Shown: in pieces, positions 1 through 8,421 of the stretch | Layout of the letters: each line of letters opens with the position of its first letter | Position numbering within the stretch: position 1 is the first letter of the stretch | Source: Leishmania martiniquensis | Taxonomy: Eukaryota; Euglenozoa; Kinetoplastea; Trypanosomatida; Trypanosomatidae | NCBI RefSeq assembly: GCF_017916325.1 | Contig: NC_090154.1 | Coordinates: 561,001-625,000, forward strand | DNA: 64,000 nucleotides | Direction: 5' to 3' | Program-made: the position numbers and the translations under genes | Notes under the pieces: model-generated | Told to the model about the DNA's origin: nothing | Databases searched by the model: none | What the model saw: the letters and a program-made list of their open reading frames with translations, nothing else

Positions 1-377
1 CGATGCAGCACAGGTGCCGGAGGCAGCACGCGAGCAGCCCGAGCCGCGCCATGCAGCGCTGCGGACGCCAACGCGCCGAGGCCGCACACCACAGTACGGC
101 ATGCCGCGGGATGGAGCGAGCCATTGGGAGGGAAGGGGGGCGTGTAGGGCAGGGCATACAGGCAGGGCACAGGATGCCTCAGAGGGCCCTGGCCAGGGGG
201 AGGCGCCCCGCGGATGCCGGTGCACCGCCCACCCGAGTCCCTCTGGGGGTGGGGGGCCGACGGCGCAGCGCGCATGCGGCGGAGGACAGGATGAGCCCGC
301 TAGACGCGTGGCTCGACTCGGCGGCTGGACGGCTCGTCGTGGGCGGCCAGGGTGTAAGCCGTGCGTGTGTGTGTGTG
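1..377 (+). mobile_element. Short retroposon-like repeat, family 1, copy 1 (inverted partner at 48.2-48.6 kb)
   Basis: This stretch is the reverse complement of 48,224-48,600. Where I compared bases they are identical, and the conceptual translations of both copies agree over more than 120 residues. It ends in a TG microsatellite at about 362-377, which is CA in the partner. The window starts inside the repeat, so its left end is not seen. Length, GC-richness and intergenic position resemble the SIDER class of short interspersed retroposons known from Leishmania. That family name is inference, because I could not match a consensus. The open frames inside it are not credible genes. Confidence 0.7.
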
Positions 378-882
378 GTCTCCGTGGCTTCTAACACCAT
401 CGCCCGGCGTTTTTGCTGGGCTTTTTGTGGCACACTTTTCTCCCGCTCGTTTTCTGGAAGCCGAGCGCAGAGTACAGAATGTGACTCAACGGCCGGAAAG
501 GGAGAACGGCTCTCCGCATCGCACTCTGTGTCTGCTTCTGCCACTCTCCTCTGACTGTCCTACCCACTCCTCACCTCTTCTCGACCTTCGAAAGGCTTCC
601 TAGGCAGAGTTATAGGCACACAGGCACAGGCGCACCTCCTCTCGTTCTCTCTCTCTCTTTGCAGCGTCTTCGTGGTGTGATCTCTGTCAGCTTCGCCAAC
701 TTTTCAGTCTCTTGGCGGCCCGCTCTGGCGACTGTATTCTTCCTCTCGGATGTGAGTTGGAGCCCTCGGGCTGGTTGGTCGGTTGAACCACGCGTCTTGC
801 GGAACCGGCACGCACCGCAGATTGCACCTCCATCTCGTTGTTGGGCGTTTCTCTCAATCACCCCCGCGTTATTTCAGATTGA
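378..882. other. Intergenic / 5' leader of the CDF transporter gene
   Basis: No credible gene is seen here. The stretch is pyrimidine-rich, for example a long CT run at 636-662 followed by CAG at 662-664. That is a plausible trans-splice acceptor for the transporter starting at 883. Confidence 0.5.
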
Positions 883-2733
883 ATGCGACGCTTTTTCGCA
901 ATGGCAAATGCTGCCGCCAAGACCACCGCTGCCGCCGATGCCGCCACGCAGCTGCGCGGGCACCGCAACCCCTACGGCGGCCATGCCCATGCGCACAGCC
1001 ACGGCGTCCTTGAGAAGAACATCTCCGGCAAGCACCTGCGTCAGTGCCAGATCGCCACCTTGACGGGTGGAGCCACCAACGTGTTCTTCTGCGTCGCCAA
1101 ACTGTGGATCGGCTCTGCTGGCGGGTCGGTCGCTCTCGTCGCTGACGGCTTCCATGCCATGACAGACATTCTAGCTGACATCATCTCCTACGTGGCCATC
1201 TCACTCTCCCGTAAGAAGCTGCCCCGGTGCCGGTTTCCACTTGGCATTGGGCGCCTCGAGACCGCAGGCGCCGTCATCGTGGCAGCGATTCTCTTCTGTG
1301 GCGGTGTCGCTCTCCTTGTGCAGTCGCTCGAGCAGTGCTTCTCCGATGTGGCGAGGCTGTTGGAGACAGCTGCGCCGACGGATCGCATTGCTGCTGCCTT
1401 TCTGCTCACTGTCCGCCGCGCCATTGCCGCGGTGATCGGAAGCTCCACCTTAGCAAGCTCTCGGGAAGGGCACGCCGACGCCGCACACATGTCACCCGAT
1501 CACCGCTACAACAGCAGTGACCACCACGGTCACCTTCACTTCCAGGTAATGCAGTACGACGAGGACGTCGGGAAGCAGGTCATTCTGTGGACGATGGTCA
1601 GCATCGCAGCGGCGTCGGTGATCTGCAAAGAGCTCCTGTTCCGGTGGACGCGGCGTGTTGGTTTGCGTGCGGGGTCGCGCGTCGTTGTGGCCAACGCTTA
1701 CCACCACCGCGCGGATGCGTGGAGCGGCGGTGTGGCACTGCTTGGTGTGGCTGGGCAGGTGATTGGTCTGCCCGGGGTGGACGGACTGGCAGGTCTTGCC
1801 GTGTCGCTGTCGATCAGTAAGATCGGCTATGGTATCTTCAAAGGCGCCGTGCTCGAATTCTTCGACTACCAAAGCGCCGAGGAGGTCAGTGTCCTTCGAG
1901 CGCAGCTGCAGGCGTTTAACCTTCGCATCGTGCGCGGGGTAGATGTGGTGCCCAACCACCGCTCGCAGAACGCGATGAGGTCGACGATCGCAGAAGCAGA
2001 GGCTTCCCGCTCCCTTTCTCCCGTCGACGCCGCGAGCTCCGATGAAGACAGCACCGTTCATCGCAAGAGGATTCGCTTCATCAACGTCTTTCTCATTCGC
2101 CACGGCCACCAGTACGCCGTGCACGTCACGCTGCTCGTCTACGAGCGCGTCCCGGCGCAGCAGATTCAGGAAGCGATTGACCTCATCACGGCACTTGCTC
2201 GTCGCAGCCTGCCAGTGCAGGAAACCTTCACAACTCTGCTCATCTGCAGTCCGTACACCGAACCACGAGAGACCTACCTCGGTAAATGTAGGGATGATGC
2301 TGAAAGAGTTGTTGACGAGGGCAAAGCTGCCATGTCGAGGAGCTCCACTTCGGCTGACAGTCGTTCCCGCCCGCCCCCGTCGGCGTGCAACTCACATTCG
2401 CATGAACGCTGCAGCGACGATAGCGCTACTTCGTCTCGGATGATAGCTGCCACGGGTGCCATTATCAACCCATCCCTGGAGCGGTGCATCGCCTCCCTGC
2501 AGGCATTTCACACTTTCACGGGTCCGATTCGCTACAGCTGGGAGGAGCGCACCATCACCGCCCCTTTGTCGGAGTCGTGCGAGTGTGAGCGCGACATCAG
2601 CTCTGTTGCAGAAATGTTCAAGTGCCGCCTCATAGGCGGCGGGCTCGCTTCTGGCGGAAAGGCCGCGGGGAGCTCATCTCAAGAGAGCTGCCACGGCCAC
2701 TCTCACGGCACACACAACGGACATTCGCATTAG
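883..2733 (+). CDS. Cation diffusion facilitator, MMT/LMIT1-like (mitochondrial iron or zinc transporter)
   Basis: A 616-residue cation diffusion facilitator. Metal-site HxxxD motifs are visible in predicted TM2 (H91, D95, in the ADGFHAMTD context) and TM5 (H274, D278, in the context NAYHHRAD). The PxGxGRLE-type segment after TM2 and the HHRxD context of TM5 are features of the MMT branch, which includes yeast MMT1/2 and the Leishmania mitochondrial iron transporter LMIT1. Histidine-rich stretches occur at residues 34-40, around 210-220, and at the extreme C-terminus. About six hydrophobic segments are present, followed by a long C-terminal cytosolic or matrix domain. The expected role is proton-coupled export or import of Fe2+ or Zn2+ across an organelle membrane, most likely mitochondrial. 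A second in-frame ATG at 901 would remove six residues and is equally possible. Metal specificity cannot be read from the sequence alone. Confidence 0.8.
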   Translation: MRRFFAMANAAAKTTAAADAATQLRGHRNPYGGHAHAHSHGVLEKNISGKHLRQCQIATLTGGATNVFFCVAKLWIGSAGGSVALVADGFHAMTDILADIISYVAISLSRKKLPRCRFPLGIGRLETAGAVIVAAILFCGGVALLVQSLEQCFSDVARLLETAAPTDRIAAAFLLTVRRAIAAVIGSSTLASSREGHADAAHMSPDHRYNSSDHHGHLHFQVMQYDEDVGKQVILWTMVSIAAASVICKELLFRWTRRVGLRAGSRVVVANAYHHRADAWSGGVALLGVAGQVIGLPGVDGLAGLAVSLSISKIGYGIFKGAVLEFFDYQSAEEVSVLRAQLQAFNLRIVRGVDVVPNHRSQNAMRSTIAEAEASRSLSPVDAASSDEDSTVHRKRIRFINVFLIRHGHQYAVHVTLLVYERVPAQQIQEAIDLITALARRSLPVQETFTTLLICSPYTEPRETYLGKCRDDAERVVDEGKAAMSRSSTSADSRSRPPPSACNSHSHERCSDDSATSSRMIAATGAIINPSLERCIASLQAFHTFTGPIRYSWEERTITAPLSESCECERDISSVAEMFKCRLIGGGLASGGKAAGSSSQESCHGHSHGTHNGHSH

Positions 2734-4260
2734 GGCGCCGCACGAGGCGTAACGCTTTTGTCGCTGTTGTTGTTCGCGCTTTCCCCTTACCCTCTGGAGG
2801 AGGAAGGGGGGAGGTCAAGGTTCAGCGGTGCGCGACGCCGCAGCCCTCACCCCCTCTTCCACACACACACACACAACACACACACTCCCTTTCCTCTCTC
2901 TTGAGGATCTCCCTCGACTCCGATGGACATGGGGCAGGATGTACGCCTCTGTGCTTCGGTCTGTCGTCTTTCTTTTTGGGGGGGGACACGTGTGTGGGGC
3001 GAAATGTGTGTGTGTGTGTGAATCTGTGCGCAAGGAGAGTACGGCGAGAGGAGCACACGTGCCCAGCCGCGGTTCAGCAACCTCATTGGCAGACGTCCAA
3101 CTCGCGTGGTCTCGTCTACTCTCTATTGTGAGTAGACGAGGGAGGGGGGAATGAGGAGGACCGGCCTCACCTTCCCCACTCCCTCCGCATTCTTTCACGC
3201 GCGTGCACACACACACACACAAGCAAAGACTCCTTGCGAGGGTGAACAGATTGTTATCGCTCCCCCGCCTCAGACGGACGTGAAAGAGATGCACACCTCC
3301 TGTCAGCCCATCCGTGCACCAAGGAGTGCACGCGTCCTATTCTTCAACGAAGAGCGTGTGCGTTGATTTTCATGAGAGTCGCTGCGCTAGTGCGCCCCTC
3401 ACCCCCTCCCTCCCTCCTTCTCCCGAGACTACCCGCCCATTTAATCGTATAGTGTGGGTGGGTCTCCTCTGTTGCTTGGCAGTGGTATTTGCTGGTGGTG
3501 GCCGAAGGCACCTCCTTGCGGCAAGCCACAATGTAGCGCCCTTCGTACGGGCAAACGAAGTCGATGGGGTCGAAACCGCGCGGAATGGTGGCGGGGGCGC
3601 TGATGTCGACTGGAGGAGAGAGCACCTCTCTCGGGTGGTCTCTGCGTTTCGGCTCGTCTCTATTATATGTGTCTTTTCCATCTAACGTGACGGCTTCGAA
3701 GCGATGACATGTCCTCCCTGTGCTCTCGGGCGCACCCACGCAATCCATGCCCCGAGTGCAGCTTTGTCAAGCGTGCCGTGTGGGGGCCAGGCTCGACTCG
3801 CCTCCGCGGTCCTCCTTTGCACGCCTCTTCGCTGAGTCTCCCCCCTCCCCGCTCCCCCCCTCCTCTGAACTGGGTGAGGAGTGCACGCATGCGGGGAACA
3901 AGCGAACTTACCGCTGGCGCTGGACCTCCACGGATGCACTGGCGCATCCCCCTCCCTCTTGCAGACTTGTACCTGCATCTCTCTCTCTGTGTGGGAGGGG
4001 GGGAAGGGGGCAGCTGTATCCCTTTGATTTCTCTCCCCCCCACTCCCTTCCTCGCTCGCTCGCGTACCTTCCTTCCCGCCTCACCTGAATCGGGGAGCGT
4101 CTTCTCCCCTCCACCGGCAGCTGCTTGCGGCAGCGCAGGACCCCACCGCAGTGCTGGCGCACTCTGCACGCATAGGCGCTTACCGAGACCACGCCACCTT
4201 CGTTGGTCTCTTTTTTTACGCTTCGTCTTTCGTCTGCGCTGCTGTGCTTCTGTTCGCACG
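2734..4260. other. Intergenic region between the CDF transporter and TBP genes
   Basis: About 1.5 kb with no credible gene. It contains CA/TG microsatellites (about 2,862-2,885, 3,005-3,020 and 3,206-3,223) and several CT-rich tracts. It should hold the 3'UTR of the transporter and the splice-acceptor region of the TBP gene. An open frame runs upstream of the TBP ATG from about 3,709, but its translation is proline/serine-rich, as expected for antisense-free intergenic DNA. Confidence 0.5.
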
Positions 4261-5136
4261 ATGGACGACGACTACGCTTTCTTCGAATCTGACAATCTGG
4301 TGGAGGAGGACCTCCCTGTCCTCGGTGCCTTCCCCGATCCCGTAGTACAGTTCGGCGGCGACCTCGGGCCCACCAGCGCAATCGGCGATGTGGCACGGAC
4401 AGCGGATGGCCAGCTCGCCGCGGCCGCGCTCTCCGGCGGCAATGGTGCTCCTGTCCACCCGGATGCGGACGAGCTTCCTCCGCCTATCCGGAACGTGCAG
4501 GAGTTCTTGCCGAATGTGCACCCGGACGCCTTCCCCGTTGTCGTCGCCGTACAGGCCCAGGCCAGCATCCCAGTGGGCATCAACCTCGCTGAACTGAGCT
4601 GTGCCACGCGCAACGTGGAGTACATGCCGAACAACCGAATTCCGTCGGCGACGATGCGACTGCATGAGCCGACCGCCGTGGTCATGATGCACAACTCAGG
4701 GGCTCTCAGCATCATCGGCGCAGCCAGCGTCAGTGAGGCACGCCAGGCGGCGGAGCTGGCCGCCCGTATCATCCGCAAAGCCCTCAATCTGGACTTCTCG
4801 TCACTCAAGTTCCGCGTTCGCTCCATCGCGGCGCGCTTCAACGTGTGCAGTCCGATTCGCCTCGACAAGCTCGCCGCCTACAAGCTAGACCCTGCCATGT
4901 CGATCGGGGTGGCGAAGCTGCAGGTCAACTACGAGCCAGAGCGCTTCAACGGCTGCGTCCTTCGCCTTGTCGGCAAGTCCTCGCGTGGCGATAACCAATG
5001 GAGCGTGAGCTGCAGTGTTTTTGTCACCGGTAAGGTACAACTCATGGGCGCCCGCAGCATGGATGAGCTGCGCTTCGCCTTCAACGCGTTTGTGCCCATC
5101 ATTGCCAAAAATTTGGACGAGCGGAAGGCGTCTTAG
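4261..5136 (+). CDS. TRF4: TATA-binding protein-related factor (TRF4/TBP)
   Basis: A 291-residue protein with an acidic, proline-containing N-terminal region (about 1-105) followed by the two TBP repeats (about 110-190 and 195-285). Repeat 2 keeps recognisable TBP landmarks, including a YEPExF-type segment and an SVFVTGKVxLxGA segment. The two DNA-intercalating phenylalanines of repeat 2 are present. At the matching places in repeat 1 I see non-aromatic residues (NNRIPSA and VVMMHNSG). Loss of half the phenylalanines is the known hallmark of the trypanosomatid TBP, TRF4. That protein serves SL RNA, snRNA, tRNA and 5S promoters with the SNAPc/TFIIA-like complex. The start was chosen at 4261 because everything upstream in frame is low-complexity and lies in a CT-rich leader. 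Confidence 0.9.
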   Translation: MDDDYAFFESDNLVEEDLPVLGAFPDPVVQFGGDLGPTSAIGDVARTADGQLAAAALSGGNGAPVHPDADELPPPIRNVQEFLPNVHPDAFPVVVAVQAQASIPVGINLAELSCATRNVEYMPNNRIPSATMRLHEPTAVVMMHNSGALSIIGAASVSEARQAAELAARIIRKALNLDFSSLKFRVRSIAARFNVCSPIRLDKLAAYKLDPAMSIGVAKLQVNYEPERFNGCVLRLVGKSSRGDNQWSVSCSVFVTGKVQLMGARSMDELRFAFNAFVPIIAKNLDERKAS

Positions 5137-5830
5137 TGACACATGCGGGTGGGAGCGTGTGTGATGTACCCCGCGGATGTTAGAGGTGGTGCTCGAGGTT
5201 CGTGTCGTGTGAAGACTTCGGATGACCCGCGAGTGTGGCGGCGGCTTTCTTGCGCTCGTTTGCTGTTTTTCATATCCGTTCGCCGTGGCCTCCGCTCTGC
5301 TGTGCGTGTCTGGCGGCCCCCCCTTTCTCCACTGATGATCCCTTTCGATAAGAGAGGGTCGTGAACAGATGTGGAGCGTACTCGTATGCGCGTGACGACG
5401 GATCACTCAGTGAGAGAGAGGGGAGGAGCGAACGTGCAGCGGCACTTGATCACTGCACGCAATGCACCATGAACGGTGCAACAGCGACACGCCATCCAGA
5501 AAACGAAAGGAATGGACATGGCTGCTGCTCCCCCTCTTTGCTGCCGAGTCCATCTTGGGAATACGCTGCTCATATCGTTTCGCTTACCCCATCCGCATCC
5601 GGTTCCCCTTGTCAACTCCGCCTTCCCCTCCCTCCCCTCGACACACACACACACACACACACCACCACCATCACCCTTCCCCAACATAGGCACGATCGTC
5701 GCAAAGACACAGCGCGGGCATTCTCTCTCTCTCTCTCCCTCTCCCTCTGACGTACACGTACACATACACCGCTTACGCACCTGCGTTCTTATTTCGCGTC
5801 TTTTTGGCCCTCGTCTTACTCCATTGCACG
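5137..5830. other. Intergenic region between TBP and RMDN-like genes
   Basis: No gene seen. It holds a CA microsatellite at about 5,641-5,662 and a CT repeat at about 5,722-5,748. The latter is a plausible polypyrimidine tract for trans-splicing of the downstream TPR gene. Confidence 0.5.
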
Positions 5831-6514
5831 ATGTTAGACTGGGAAGTAATCGCGAAGGAGTCGGAGGCGGTGCTGGCGAAACCGGATATCAAGGGCTGCC
5901 ACGAGATCCTGATGAAGGCGTACGAGAGCGGCCACCACCACCCCGAGATTCTCTGGCGTCTTGGTCGCTCCTACTACGAGGTCGCGAGTGAGTGCGCCGA
6001 CCCGGCGGTGCGTGAGACCTACCTGAGGGAGGGCATGGAGCTGTGCAAGCGGTCGGTGGAAGGGAACCCGAACAACTTCGCCTCACACAAGTGGCTGGGA
6101 ATCCTCATCTCCGAGCAGAAGGTGGGCAACCGGGAGAAAATAAAAAACGCGTATATAATTCGAGACCATTTTCTGAAGGCGGTGGAGCTGAACCCCAACG
6201 ACGCCAACTCACTGCACTGCATGGGTACCTGGTGTTTCAAGGTTCTGCAGGTGGGGTGGCTAGAGCGCAAGGCAGCGGCGCTGATCCTTGGCGAACCTCC
6301 GACCTCAACCTACGAGGAGTGCCTTGGATACCTGCTCCGTTCTGCGGCGGCGGAGAGCACGATCCACAACTCCGCGATGATCGGCGACGTGTACGCGCAT
6401 CAGGGCATGTATGATGAGGCTCGAAAGTGGTACCAGAAGGCGATTGACATGCCCGCCAAAACAGCGCAGCAGAAGCGCGAACACGATGCCGCCGTTTCCA
6501 AGATGAAGATATGA
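5831..6514 (+). CDS. Regulator of microtubule dynamics (RMDN)-like TPR protein
   Basis: A 227-residue soluble helical protein made of TPR-like repeats. It starts MLDWEVIAKESEAVLAK. Repeat-like units can be seen around residues 35-75 (ILWRLGRSYYEVA), 90-130 (NNFASHKWLGI...ALELNPND-type spacing) and 170-215 (SAMIGDVYAHQGMYDEARKWYQKAI). The order and spacing, including a KNAYIIRDHFLKAVELNPNDANSLHCMGTWCF stretch (partial motif only), match the RMD-1/FAM82 family. That family binds microtubules and mitochondria in animals. The role in trypanosomatids is unknown, and microtubule or mitochondrial association is inference. An in-frame ATG at 5,804 would add nine residues, but the preceding CT-rich tract favours 5,831. 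Confidence 0.75.
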   Translation: MLDWEVIAKESEAVLAKPDIKGCHEILMKAYESGHHHPEILWRLGRSYYEVASECADPAVRETYLREGMELCKRSVEGNPNNFASHKWLGILISEQKVGNREKIKNAYIIRDHFLKAVELNPNDANSLHCMGTWCFKVLQVGWLERKAAALILGEPPTSTYEECLGYLLRSAAAESTIHNSAMIGDVYAHQGMYDEARKWYQKAIDMPAKTAQQKREHDAAVSKMKI

Positions 6515-7567
6515 AGGAGGGGGACAGGATAAGGGGCAGGGGCAGGGGCAGGCAGTCCTTCAAAGAGTGGAGGACTCGGTGATAATAGGCCTCGTCACCA
6601 GCTCGCACGAAGGGGGCCCCATGGCGATCACCTCTTTGTCATGGCATCCGACCCTTTGTTCGACGCCCGCCTCTGTCAGCGCCACATGGGGCAGGATGCG
6701 TGCATCTGTATGTATGTATGTGTGGGGGGGGGTCCCGTATGTTGACCTCACGTATGTGCCGATGACGCCGGGTCTGCTGTCTTGCGCCCCGCCCCTTTCT
6801 CCTCGCTACCCTTTCTCTCCAGCTGTCATCACAACCACAGCGCGCGCGCGTTCCCCAGAGACACGCACGCACGCATACCGCTCCTCGAAGGCATGTGTGC
6901 ACTTCATTTTTTTCTCGTCGGCTTCATCTTGCACATGAGTATTCCTGTGCTGTTGCTTTCGCTTCAGAAGAAAAAGCGGCTCGCCTCCACCCACCCTTCC
7001 GGTCTCCTCTTTCTCTCCCTCCTCCCAGCGCCAGAGGCGTTGCGCGCCCGATGGGGCACCAGACAGCACTGCAGAAGGCGTTCGCTGTCGTCGCTGTTGG
7101 GAGGAGAGCGGGGGGAGGGGGGGTTGAAACGATGACGATGGTGGAAAGAAAAAAGTGTCAAGCCTGGCGAAACGAAAGGAAAAGCCGTTCAACGCAATGC
7201 GCCACAGGGTTGTTGGGCCTGTCTCTGCCATGCTGTACGCTGATTCCCTACACTCCCTCACTCACGTTTGTTATTCCGCCTTCATTTTTGCGCGAGCGCG
7301 TGTCGGTCGCTCGGGGTCTGCTCGCCAATGCACTTCACGAACAGAACAGGGGGGAGGGAGGTGGCTTCCCATTCCTGTCGCCTTCGCTCCCTCGCGCGTG
7401 TGTGAGCGCTTGAGAAAGCGAAGCACAGCTCCCCTTTCCCTCTTCTTTACCGCCACCCCCAACCCCATGCCGTTGTGCACACACGTCCAAACGCCTCTCC
7501 ACGGCGAAGTGCTGTGAAGCGGCCGGGCAGACCACAGTCACGGCAGTGCGCCGGCTCAGTGGTCCCA
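6515..7567. other. Intergenic region after the RMDN-like gene
   Basis: No credible gene. It contains a TG-rich stretch near 6,708-6,730 and a GC alternation near 6,840-6,850. A 15-base word at 6,684-6,698 also occurs at 2,927-2,941 in the 3' region of the CDF gene. The many short open frames have intergenic composition. Confidence 0.45.
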
Positions 7568-7659
7568 CTCAGAGTCCCCACGCATCCGCGGGCAGAGCGA
7601 ACGCCGGGCGAGGCACGCTCGAGTCGCGCCGGCATGGGCCGCGATGAATCGCTTTGGCC
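7568..7659 (-). mobile_element. Degenerate minus-strand copy of the family-2 short repeat
   Basis: Read on the minus strand, this about 90-base stretch follows the same order as the repeat copies at 35.3 and 40.8 kb: the GGGCCGCGATG-type segment, then GACGCTCGAG-like sequence, then the CGCTCTGCCCGC and GCGTGG blocks. About 45 bases are missing internally and scattered substitutions are present. It sits in the leader or intergenic region of the RET1-like gene. This is an old, decayed copy, recognised by eye only. Confidence 0.55.
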
Positions 7660-8421
7660 TCCCCTGCTATGCGGGTGGGGGGAGGGAGGCGTGCAACGGA
7701 AGCGGGGGAAAGCCGAGGAGAGGAAGTAGAATGTGTGTGTGTGTGTGAAATGTTGGCATGCAAACCGGCGACCATCGTGAAGGAAAACTCCCCCCTCCCC
7801 CGCCCTCTCCCGCACCCGCCCGACCAGTCAATGGGGGAGGGTGAAGCTCTGCGCGCGTGCAAAGCAAGTCGCCTCAGAGTAGGACAATAGCTTGTCATGA
7901 AGCGCACCGTGCCAGTCTGCAGGGTGGGGGGAGTTCGGCCTCGCTGCTCCCCTCCCCTGCCCTGCCCCTCGAGGTGATGGGTGAGCGTTCTGGGCGAAAG
8001 GGAGACGTCTGCAGGTCGCCTGCCCTGTCCAGGGGCGACTCGTCCTGCCGCCCCACCAGACGAGTCCGGCAAAGCGGGGCTTTACTCATGCCACGCAGAC
8101 TGCTGCGCCCAAGCACCCTTGACTCCCCTCAGTCTCTCGGTCACCCCCATCTCATCCCCCCACCTGTTGCTTTTCAAAGTATACGCTCACGTTCCCGGCG
8201 TCCCACGCACGCACACACAAAGATAAATTCATCGGGCCACAGGGAGCTCTGTTGGCGTATCAACGGCAGCGAAGGCGATTCACGCACGCACACACACACA
8301 CACTGGCTGCAGACTCGTCACTGTGTGCGTCCACGCCACAGAGCGGGCCTTGCCTGCTGAATGCACGGGCGCCTGCCCTACCCCTCCAAGGCAGGACATA
8401 GTAGCCAGCAGCACCGCAATC
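7660..8421. other. Intergenic / leader of the RET1-like gene
   Basis: About 760 bases with no gene seen. TG repeats lie at about 7,732-7,748 and CA repeats at about 8,287-8,303. Some of this sequence may belong to a larger decayed retroposon of which 7,568-7,659 is the recognisable part. I could not extend the match. Confidence 0.4.

Noticed and set aside
3709..4260. In-frame extension of the TBP gene to about 3,709
   Set aside because: Translation is Ser/Pro/Leu-rich with no family match and crosses CT-rich leader sequence; the TBP N-terminus is well formed from 4,261.
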